Assembly: GCA_945907055.1 (NCBI GenBank)
Contig: CAMDSG010000003.1
Span: 1-29,446 of the forward strand
Reading direction: 5' to 3'
Length of the DNA stretch: 29,446 bases
From: Bifidobacterium breve
GTDB lineage: Bacteria; Actinomycetota; Acidimicrobiia; IMCC26256
Shown: positions 22,958 to 29,446 of the stretch, one piece after another
Numbering within the stretch: the first letter of the stretch is position 1
Layout: each line of letters opens with the position of its first letter
Translations under genes and position numbers: made by a program
The notes under the pieces: model-generated
Databases searched by the model: none
Told to the model about the DNA's origin: nothing
The model's input: the letters and a program-made list of their open reading frames with translations, nothing else

Positions 22958-24262
22958 TCATCTCCGTAAATCCCTTCCGCATACAGTCTGCGCTAATTCT
23001 GCGATACGCGAGCGGATCTTCAACCAATCAAAGTTCTCTCCCTGAAGAGCGGCCCCAGCCTCAGTCATCTCAATCCGCTTTCCTGCATCACTAAGAAGCA
23101 AATCACATGACACTGCGAATGCTTTGGCAGAATCAGCGATCTCGCAATGCACGCCACTAATTAGCGAGAGCCCCTCACAGCCAAGGCTCGTTGTGACAAT
23201 CGGAAGACGATTCGCAAGGGCCTCGAGGATCTTGATGCGCGTGCCAGCCCCTATCCGCAGTGGAACCACAGAGACATCGGCACTCGCTAATTCTGCCTCG
23301 ATGTTCTCTACTTCGCCGACAATTTCGACGTTAGGCCTTGCTAATTCACGGACCTCAGGGCCAGCGCGCCCAACGATACGAATCCTGACCTCAGGTCGCA
23401 ACTCCTGGAGGATTGGGAGCACTTGCTCTACAAGAAAACGTGACCCGTCAATATTGGGCTCATATGTTTGAAGACCTATAAAAACAAGTGCTCCACCCTT
23501 ACCATCAACTAGCCGCTCAGGGTGCCCGACCGGGTTTTCAGGTGCCGCATACCCATTCTCAATTACGTAGGTCTTCTCCCCACCGAGAACCGCACGATCC
23601 TGCTGACTACAGACAATCACACCATCCGTATGCAGAGATGCCATGCGCTGCGTGCGACGCCAGCGCCTTATATCAATGCGGTCCAACTCGCGGACAATAG
23701 CGAACCTTATTGAGGCTTTTAGATTGCGCAGCCGCGGAGGCTCTTGAGCCGTGCGACTCGTAAGCATTTTTTGATCCTCGAGGTTGTCCAGGTCGACAAT
23801 GCAAGGCGTATTCGCAACTTCTCCGATTGCGGCCCACGCATCTAGGTGGCTCCACCAAATTAAGTCATATCCGTTGGTTAGTTCCTTTGATACCGCGGAC
23901 CTAGCGCCAGACCAATCACGCCATGCAACGCGTCGTGGTAATCCACTCACTATCCAAGGGATAACTCCACGCAGGGAGGCGCTTGGGATGGGTACATGCG
24001 CTACGACCGTGCGATCTACAGGCTCGCCTATCGGGGCCCGGTACTCTTGCTTCGCCCCGTCAACACTGCTCTCATCATCATCTCCAGGGTGCAGGATCAT
24101 CAGGTCAACTACACCGGCCTCGGAGAGTCCGCGCAGCATATTGGCGAGCCGTATTCGGTATCCGGTGCGCTCAGGCCATGGGATTTCATCGGCGATGCAG
24201 AGGATCCGGAGTGGCGCAATTTTGTTCTCGTCACGCTGCACTAGTTCGCCTACTCCCGACAC
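22958..24262 (-). CDS. Family 4 glycosyltransferase
   Basis: The 434-residue GT-B protein begins with LRILCIADEIPWPERTGYR, the N-terminal nucleotide-fold entry seen in GT4 sugar transferases of exopolysaccharide clusters. The C-terminal domain has ALVFIGLQTYEPN, VRIRIVGRAG, and the donor-binding PLRIGAGTRIKILEALA followed by TTSLGCEGL. It would act on the cytoplasmic face of the membrane. It starts with GTG at 24262, is the first gene of the reverse-strand operon GT4-methyltransferase-deacetylase-GT2, and is divergent from the exporter operon. Confidence 0.92.
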   Translation of the reverse strand: MSGVGELVQRDENKIAPLRILCIADEIPWPERTGYRIRLANMLRGLSEAGVVDLMILHPGDDDESSVDGAKQEYRAPIGEPVDRTVVAHVPIPSASLRGVIPWIVSGLPRRVAWRDWSGARSAVSKELTNGYDLIWWSHLDAWAAIGEVANTPCIVDLDNLEDQKMLTSRTAQEPPRLRNLKASIRFAIVRELDRIDIRRWRRTQRMASLHTDGVIVCSQQDRAVLGGEKTYVIENGYAAPENPVGHPERLVDGKGGALVFIGLQTYEPNIDGSRFLVEQVLPILQELRPEVRIRIVGRAGPEVRELARPNVEIVGEVENIEAELASADVSVVPLRIGAGTRIKILEALANRLPIVTTSLGCEGLSLISGVHCEIADSAKAFAVSCDLLLSDAGKRIEMTEAGAALQGENFDWLKIRSRIAELAQTVCGRDLRR

Positions 24263-24332
24263 ATTTTGGTCTACTCCATAGTCTCTTCACACCGCTCCCC
24301 GCAGGAGATGTAACCCCAAACTTTTAGTTGCG

Positions 24333-24360
24333 CTTATGACTGGTGGCGACTACTTATGAC
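24333..24360 (+). promoter_or_regulatory. Direct repeat CTTATGAC spaced one 20-bp period apart
   Basis: CTTATGAC occurs at 24333-24340 and 24353-24360, 20 bp apart start to start, which would put both on the same face of the helix. It lies in the 204-bp divergent spacer (24263-24466) between the GT4 and the exporter operons; I see nothing else certain there. A regulator site is inferred. Confidence 0.4.
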
Positions 24361-24466
24361 CCCGGATACAAATACACTCAATTACTGCTAATCGATAAGC
24401 AAAAAGCGTCCAGAGGCGGGCACGGAGAGCCTACTCTTGCGAGATCGCTACCCCGACCGAGGACAA

Positions 24467-25315
24467 ATGACAGCGCCGAGCCCCAACACGCCAGTTGAGT
24501 CCGTCTTGGACGGGAAGAAACCGCCGTCGTTAATGACGGCTTGGCGCGAACTAATTCTCTACAAAGAGGTGGTTTGGTCGTTCGCCGTGCGAGGAGTGCG
24601 CGTTCGTTACAAGCAGGCAGCTCTCGGCATCGGCTGGGCAGTTCTTCAACCACTTGCATTTCTCATAATCTTCATCCTTTTCTTCGGTGGTGTCGTCAAA
24701 GTCTCTGGTGGAGGGACGAGTTATGCAGCATTCGCACTCTCAGCGCTTGTCCCATGGCAATTCATCGCCTCGGGAATATCGTTCGGCGCTAACGCTCTAG
24801 TTAATGATGCCGACCTGCTCCGCAAGGTCTACTTCCCTCGCGAGGCACCTATTTTTGGAGCGGTACTCTCAGTAATCCCAGACCTTGGAATTGGGCTCAT
24901 CCTTGTACTTCTTGCAACTCCTTTCACAGGGGCTCACCTCACATGGACGCTTGTATTCGTACCTCTGCTCTGCCTTGTTCTAGCAATCATTCCCCTAGCT
25001 GCGTCGCTGCCGCTAGGGGCTATGAATGTGTACTACCGCGACTTCAGATACCTGTTGCCATTCGCTCTGCAACTTGGATTATTTGCAAGTCCCGTCGCGT
25101 ACCCGGTAACGCGTGTCTCACCCAACCTAAGGCCTTGGTACGCACTGATAAACCCTGCAGTAGGCCCGCTTGAGGGTTTCCGCAGAGTCCTTGCTGTCGG
25201 TACCACCCCTGATTGGGGACTCCTTGGGATAAGTACCGCGAGCGCTCTGGTTTTGCTTCTAGTTGGGTACAAGTGGTTCAAGTCTCTAGAGCGTGAATTC
25301 GCGGACGTCGTCTAA
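24467..25315 (+). CDS. ABC transporter permease for polysaccharide export (Wzm type)
   Basis: The 282-residue protein is an ABC-2-type permease: a cytoplasmic N-terminal helix, the family segment VRVRYKQAALGIGWAVLQP just before the first membrane helix, and about six membrane segments, with the loop LVNDADLLRKVYFPREA and the NVYYRDFRYLL pattern in the third/fourth region. It pairs with the ATPase gene, which it overlaps (TAATG). The ATG at 24467 is chosen, with GAGGA close upstream; a TTG at 24437 is an in-frame alternative. It would export undecaprenol-linked glycan or a similar product. Confidence 0.9.
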   Translation: MTAPSPNTPVESVLDGKKPPSLMTAWRELILYKEVVWSFAVRGVRVRYKQAALGIGWAVLQPLAFLIIFILFFGGVVKVSGGGTSYAAFALSALVPWQFIASGISFGANALVNDADLLRKVYFPREAPIFGAVLSVIPDLGIGLILVLLATPFTGAHLTWTLVFVPLLCLVLAIIPLAASLPLGAMNVYYRDFRYLLPFALQLGLFASPVAYPVTRVSPNLRPWYALINPAVGPLEGFRRVLAVGTTPDWGLLGISTASALVLLLVGYKWFKSLEREFADVV

Positions 25316-26550
25316 TGGCCTACGCAGTCAAGTTTGAGGATGTCTCCAAACAGTTTCGCAAGGGCGGTGCACGTTATGAACACTTTGGCACCAGAGTGCT
25401 CTCCGCACCGCGACGCGCCCTAAAAAGAGCAAGCGGTCAGCAGGAGCCATCACGGGGAAAACTCGCACTTGAGAATGTCTCTTTTGAAGTTCCTCAAGGA
25501 GAAGCATTCGCGCTCGTCGGGCCAAATGGTGCCGGAAAATCAACAGCACTTCGTTTGGTCTCACGCATCTCCCAACCTACCGGTGGAGTGCTGCGGGTAC
25601 GGGGACGGGTCGGCGCCCTCATTGAGGTCGGCTCGGGGGTCCACTTCGAGCTCACCGGCCGCGAGAACATTTGGTTATACGGAAGCATTCTTGGCCTAAG
25701 TCGCTCTGATATTCGCTCACGTTTCGACGCCATAGTTGAGTTCTCCGAATTAGGAGACGCTATCGATACGCAGGTCAAGTACTACTCGAGCGGCATGCAG
25801 CTCCGGCTTGGATTCTCTGTCGCATCACATCTTGAGCCAGATATCTTCGTCGTAGATGAGGCGCTAGCAGTTGGCGACATTAACTTTCAGGCTAAGTGCG
25901 TAGACCGAATGACGCGCTTAGTGCGTGAAGGCACAACACTAATCTTCGTCTCTCACCACCTACCCGCCATGGAGGCTCTCTGCACGCATGGCGTAATGCT
26001 CGATCAGGGCACAGTGCAGATAGAGGGTTCAGCCAAAGAAGTTCTCGCCCACTACATCAAAGAGATGGAGAGTCGAAGAGACGTTACGCGACTCGAAAAC
26101 AACGATGGTCAGGTTCGGATCGTCTCTGCAACCTGCCATGCTCCAGATGGATCGGAGAGATATTCATTCAGTCCCGAGGAGGGGCTTGAGATAAGGCTTA
26201 AATTCGAGAGCGATGAACCCCTCAAAGAGCCGCATATCGTGATCGGAATCACCGATGGCCGACCGGGTGGACTCATTGAAATTTCAATGCTCGACGACGG
26301 CTCTGCGCCCGAGGCAGTGGGGCGCGAGTTCGAGGTGAGGTGCCGTATTGAAAGCCTGCCTCTCCGACCGCGTCTCTATGAGATTTGGTGCGATGTGGTT
26401 CCCCAGGATGGCTATGGCAGCCTCATGGACTGGATGCAGGTTGCTGGGTTCCGAATCGATGCGCCTATCGGAGACGGGAAGAAGGCCATCGTTAATGCCG
26501 CTACCGCTGGAGCCATTGCGGTTCCTTACCACTGGGATGTTCGCACCTAA
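25315..26550 (+). CDS. ABC transporter ATPase with C-terminal carbohydrate-binding-like domain (Wzt type)
   Basis: The 411-residue protein has the Walker A GPNGAGKST (69-77), signature YSSGMQLRL (157-165), Walker B IFVVDEAL (177-184) and switch His214 in SHH. Residues of about 255-405 form an extra beta-rich domain, like the C-terminal domain of O-antigen exporters (Wzt-C) that recognises the glycan end cap. That extension is absent from plain teichoic acid or galactan ATPases. The gene starts inside the permease stop codon, so the two subunits are translationally coupled. It closes the exporter operon in front of a convergent hairpin. Confidence 0.92.
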   Translation: MAYAVKFEDVSKQFRKGGARYEHFGTRVLSAPRRALKRASGQQEPSRGKLALENVSFEVPQGEAFALVGPNGAGKSTALRLVSRISQPTGGVLRVRGRVGALIEVGSGVHFELTGRENIWLYGSILGLSRSDIRSRFDAIVEFSELGDAIDTQVKYYSSGMQLRLGFSVASHLEPDIFVVDEALAVGDINFQAKCVDRMTRLVREGTTLIFVSHHLPAMEALCTHGVMLDQGTVQIEGSAKEVLAHYIKEMESRRDVTRLENNDGQVRIVSATCHAPDGSERYSFSPEEGLEIRLKFESDEPLKEPHIVIGITDGRPGGLIEISMLDDGSAPEAVGREFEVRCRIESLPLRPRLYEIWCDVVPQDGYGSLMDWMQVAGFRIDAPIGDGKKAIVNAATAGAIAVPYHWDVRT

Positions 26551-26578
26551 GTAGCCCCAATTCGAATCAGCTACTTAG
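26547..26578. terminator. Bidirectional terminator hairpin over two stop codons
   Basis: CTAAGTAGC (26547-26555) and GCTACTTAG (26570-26578) form a perfect 9-bp stem with a 14-nt loop. The left arm contains the TAA of the ATPase gene and the right arm the TAG of the convergent GT2 gene. It is well placed to end both transcripts. Confidence 0.65.
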
Positions 26579-27590
26579 TTGAGCGTTCGAACCGCTGGTC
26601 TCCAACTCCAACCCAGTAATTGCGATCATGCGAACGCATTCGTGAACCCGCCATCTCTGGAGAGATGACCGTAAAGGCCGCCTTTAAACGCTCCCTCCGT
26701 GGCTGAGCAGAGTCAGCAGCGACCCTCTTAGCAATCTGACGGGCTCTACTATCCCCTGCGATCAATGCGGAGCGCATCTCGGCGCGACTACTGCGGCGCA
26801 TCTCAGCTGCAATCCTCGACCTAATTGCTTCGCGCTCGATATTGGATAAGCGGACGTCCTTGAGCGTCTTGCTCAATGTTGCAACCCTGCCGTCATACAT
26901 CGCTTGGCGGCTCGAACTCATCGATGATGCGTGCATCACGTAGACCCCGAGTGGCGCATCGATACATCCGACTTTCCCACCATCGAGAATTAGGCGGATC
27001 CAGCACTCCCAGTCGGTCGTGTATTTAATCTCGGGGTCAAACCCACCGAGGCGCAGCATGGTCTCTCTCCTAACAACTACCTGACCAAAGACGAAGTTGT
27101 GATCAAGAATCTCAGCACGCTGGGAATCAACTGCGAAGATATTTCCAGTGTTATAAGCGCGCCCGACGACTCTCCCATTTAATTCGATTACAGCGTCAGT
27201 GGTTACTAGGTCGAGGTCCGGGCGCTCAATGAGTACCCGTTGCATGGCAGCCAGCCTCCCCGGTAGGAAGCGATCATCCGCGTCGATAATTGCGACAAAT
27301 TCACCGGTAGCGGCTTCGATGGCCGCGTTCTTCGCCCTGGCCTCGCCCCCGTGCTCGATTCGGATAAGGCGCACTCTCTCGCCGAACTCAGAGAGGGCTC
27401 CTGCAAGGTCGTCGCTCGACCCATCGTCGCATACGACAATCTCTAGTGGTGAGGGTGACTGTGCAATTACCGAACGGATCGTTGCTCCAATAGTTTTTGC
27501 AGCCTCAAATGCCGCAATCACGATCGAGATCGTCGGAGCATTCGAGAGCGACTCGGACCTATCTCTCTCTGGGGCTAGCAACTGCGACAT
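26571..27590 (-). CDS. Family 2 glycosyltransferase (second copy)
   Basis: The 339-residue protein has ISIVIAAFEAAKTI (21-34), LEIVVCDDGSSDD (49-61), the ARAKNAAIEAATGEF stretch, IIDADD (101-106) and YTTDWECWIRL (190-200), giving a GT-A fold. It is similar in layout to the GT2 at 20283-21263, including ERPDLD. A C-terminal basic, helical stretch has no membrane segment. It stands alone on the reverse strand between the exporter and the GT4 genes, and appears leaderless: TACGAT ends 6 nt before the ATG, inside a perfect palindrome. Confidence 0.92.
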   Translation of the reverse strand: MSQLLAPERDRSESLSNAPTISIVIAAFEAAKTIGATIRSVIAQSPSPLEIVVCDDGSSDDLAGALSEFGERVRLIRIEHGGEARAKNAAIEAATGEFVAIIDADDRFLPGRLAAMQRVLIERPDLDLVTTDAVIELNGRVVGRAYNTGNIFAVDSQRAEILDHNFVFGQVVVRRETMLRLGGFDPEIKYTTDWECWIRLILDGGKVGCIDAPLGVYVMHASSMSSSRQAMYDGRVATLSKTLKDVRLSNIEREAIRSRIAAEMRRSSRAEMRSALIAGDSRARQIAKRVAADSAQPRRERLKAAFTVISPEMAGSRMRSHDRNYWVGVGDQRFERSTK

Positions 27591-27596
27591 CTCTCA

Positions 27597-27610
27597 ATCG
27601 TAGGCCTACG
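27597..27610 (-). promoter_or_regulatory. Palindrome and leaderless -10 box of the second GT2 gene
   Basis: CGTAGGCCTACG is a perfect 12-bp palindrome at 27599-27610. On the reverse strand TACGAT (27602-27597) overlaps its edge and ends 6 nt before the ATG. A protein bound at the palindrome would cover the -10, a repressor-like geometry. Confidence 0.4.
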
Positions 27611-27735
27611 CACACTGCGACTCTCTGGGTTCAGGGCCTAATCGTTCCCTAATTGCTACCGAGTGTTTGCCGTGCTTACGAATCCCTCGGCCATAAGGAT
27701 CTTCACCACTACTCAGATCAGAGTCTCTCCGCCGC

Positions 27736-27741
27736 TAATCT
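27736..27741 (+). promoter_or_regulatory. Candidate leaderless -10 box of the GT4 gene
   Basis: TAATCT ends 8 nt before the ATG at 27750 and fits TANNNT. No -35 or Shine-Dalgarno is obvious. Confidence 0.3.
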
Positions 27742-27749
27742 TGTTCTCC

Positions 27750-28862
27750 ATGCCCCTCACCGGAATGCGACTAACTGCGTTCACAGACTCCGACCAGGTG
27801 GGTGGGGCAGAGATATCGCTCGCAAATCTCTTGGGGGCACTAGATCCAGGGATCCAGATCAGCGTGATGGGGACCGACGAGGCTGTCGTGCGGAGAATCT
27901 CCTCCACCCGTCGCGACGCATCAACAATTTTGGTCCCGAGCATCAGCGGAGTCCGTGCCCTTCGAGCGATTCAGGCCACACGTCGCGCCCTTAAGGCAGA
28001 TCAATGCGACATCCTCCACCTGAGTCTCTCCACTCCTTGGGCATGTCGCTACGCGATACTTGCAGCAGCAAGCATTCCGCGGATTAAGAGTGTTGCTGTC
28101 GAGCAACTCGTGATGCCGCTACCAACTAGACGCGTACGTTTCTTAAAGCGATGGTTAAGCAAGACACTCGCCGCTCATATCGCCGTGGGTCGCGCATCCG
28201 CTAGCGGCCTTGAGGAGGATGCAGACCTACCTAGAGGCTCAATCCTCACCATTCATAACGGTGTACCGATCCCACGTAACGGGCAAGACAACCCGCCGCG
28301 CTCGCGAACCACGCAAACCAACACTCTCAGCGACAGGAAACAAATAGTCACCCTCGCCAGGCTCGACCATGTAAAGGGTCTAGATCTTCTTCAAGATGCA
28401 TTGGTCGAGTTACCAAACGTCTACGCAGTCGTTCTCGGCGAGGGTCCCGAACGCGCAAACCTCGAGAAAAGGGCTATCGAACTGGGCCTGAATGAGCGCT
28501 TCACCCTCCTAGGCTGGAGCGATGACGCACGATCAATTCTCGATGATGCTGACCTCTTCGTTCTCCCATCAAGGGCCGAGGGGCTACCCCTATCAATCTG
28601 TGAGGCAATGTTTGCAGAGCTAGCAGTAGTAGCCTGCGATGTTGGGAGCGTGCGAGAAGTAGTGGAGCATGGCGTCACAGGATTGGTCGTACCTGCGGAT
28701 GATTCGTCCGCTCTAGGAGACGCCATCGCCTCCCTGCTAGCAGATGAACCGCTACGTAGATCAATGGGGAGTGCTGGGTTAGCAGTAGCCACCGCCGAGT
28801 TCACCGCAGAAGCAATGGCGCGAAAATACGAGGCCATCTACTCTCAGATTCTGAATTCCTGA
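27750..28862 (+). CDS. Family 4 glycosyltransferase
   Basis: The protein has a GT-B fold: LTAFTDSDQVGGAEISLANL at the N-terminus with the GGAE nucleotide-fold motif, a middle IAVGRASASGLEE and LTIHNGVPIP, and the donor domain IVTLARLDHVKGLDLL, AVVLGEGPERANLE, and FVLPSRAEGLPLSICEAMFA with the E-x7-E pair. The 370-residue length fits the family. The ATG at 27750 is used because of the upstream -10-like box; an ATG at 27765 (MRLTAF) is equally possible. The next gene starts in its stop codon (TGATG), showing coupling. Confidence 0.9.
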   Translation: MPLTGMRLTAFTDSDQVGGAEISLANLLGALDPGIQISVMGTDEAVVRRISSTRRDASTILVPSISGVRALRAIQATRRALKADQCDILHLSLSTPWACRYAILAAASIPRIKSVAVEQLVMPLPTRRVRFLKRWLSKTLAAHIAVGRASASGLEEDADLPRGSILTIHNGVPIPRNGQDNPPRSRTTQTNTLSDRKQIVTLARLDHVKGLDLLQDALVELPNVYAVVLGEGPERANLEKRAIELGLNERFTLLGWSDDARSILDDADLFVLPSRAEGLPLSICEAMFAELAVVACDVGSVREVVEHGVTGLVVPADDSSALGDAIASLLADEPLRRSMGSAGLAVATAEFTAEAMARKYEAIYSQILNS

Positions 28863-29446
28863 TGGAGATAAATGACGTGAATTTACCTATAAGGCCACTC
28901 TTCGTAAACGAAAATATAGGTGGCCATGCAACCATGCACATGGCCATACGCGCTGCCCTTACATCTCACCCTGCAGTAAGTGCTCAATTCTTAGATTTAC
29001 CTAATGCAGGGCTTCTTAGAAGGTTCGGGGCCATCCAGATACCTGGTTTGGCTAGGGAAGACTTTGACCTACAGGCTTTTCGCATTCAACTCAGCAACAG
29101 TGCTCACATTCAACGGAGGCTCCGTAGCTGGAGAAATCCTTACGATGTGCTGCATGTTTACTCTCAAAATGTCGCGCTACTGAGCAGCAAGGCACTCGCC
29201 GGGCGGCCATCGATAGTGGCAACTGACGCGACCGGGGAGCAAGGCGCAAGACTCATCCCAGAGCGACGCGCAGGCAAGGGAACTAAGTCTCGTATCGCTC
29301 TCACAAAACTATTTGAAAAAAAGGTCTACGAATCGGCGACGCTTGTAATTGCTCAATCGGAGTGGACTGCTAATTCACTACGAACCGACTACGGAGTTCC
29401 TGATGAACGAATCCGAATTGTTCCATTCGGTATTACTGTCCACGAT
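28862..29446 (+). CDS. Glycosyltransferase, GT4-like (partial at right edge)
   Basis: The frame starts with the ATG at 28862, overlapping the preceding stop as TGATG, and runs open to the window end (195 codons). The sequence begins MEINDVNLPIRPLFVNENIG, has GGHATMHMAIRAAL (20-33), then YDVLHVYSQNVALLSSKALA with a GT-B N-terminal Rossmann pattern, IVATDATGEQGA, a VYESATLVIAQSEWTANSL stretch and RIRIVPFGI, which lead into the donor domain outside the window. This is the standard GT4 N-terminal half. The catalytic half is missing, so no donor can be named. Confidence 0.82.
   Translation, partial: MEINDVNLPIRPLFVNENIGGHATMHMAIRAALTSHPAVSAQFLDLPNAGLLRRFGAIQIPGLAREDFDLQAFRIQLSNSAHIQRRLRSWRNPYDVLHVYSQNVALLSSKALAGRPSIVATDATGEQGARLIPERRAGKGTKSRIALTKLFEKKVYESATLVIAQSEWTANSLRTDYGVPDERIRIVPFGITVHD

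Noticed and set aside
20283..29446. Search for transposase, integrase or attachment-site signals around the glycan cluster
   Set aside because: No mobile-element genes or terminal repeats are visible in the window, so recent transfer is not supported.

Overview
The window looks like chromosomal DNA of an actinobacterium of moderate GC content. The strongest clues are two tiny ribosomal proteins that I know only from Actinomycetota (bS22 at 843-944 and bL37 at 9649-9735), a WS/DGAT acyltransferase, frequent GTG starts, and several -10 boxes lying 6-8 nt before a start codon, as in leaderless mRNAs. An uncultured aquatic or Acidimicrobiia-like lineage is plausible, but this is inference and no 16S gene is present.

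Region 1 (1-9735) is a housekeeping block. On the minus strand it holds the start of glmU (running off the left edge), tRNA-Gln(UUG), ispE, rsmA, a membrane-anchored DUF348/G5/RlpA-like protein, tatD and metG. After a divergent AbrB-type regulator it continues with rsmI, a DUF192 gene and a YchF-like gene. The order metG-tatD-(rpfB/yabE)-ksgA-ispE matches the classical mycobacterial and Bacillus neighbourhood. Translation dominates: bS22, bL37, rsmA, rsmI, metG, tRNA-Gln and a YchF homologue.

Region 2 (9778-18806) is metabolic and miscellaneous: a crotonase, a WS/DGAT acyltransferase, serC, a small reverse-strand ORF overlapping the serC tail, an Asp-nucleophile alpha/beta hydrolase, a large lipoprotein hydrolase, a PH-like small protein, a VIT-family metal transporter and a methionine aminopeptidase with an N-terminal SEC-C zinc motif.

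Region 3 (18872-29446) is a surface-polysaccharide cluster: a kinase-fold phosphotransferase, GT2, polysaccharide deacetylase, methyltransferase and GT4 on the minus strand; a Wzm/Wzt-type ABC exporter with a C-terminal Wzt-like domain on the plus strand; a second GT2; and two GT4 genes, the last cut by the right edge. Together these could build, modify and export a glycan.

The most unusual items are the YchF homologue that has lost its P-loop and other nucleotide-binding residues while keeping the TGS domain, sitting head-to-head with bL37; the RlpA-type catalytic domain at the rpfB position; and short tandem duplications at several operon junctions, one of which duplicates the ribosome-binding site and start codon of tatD.
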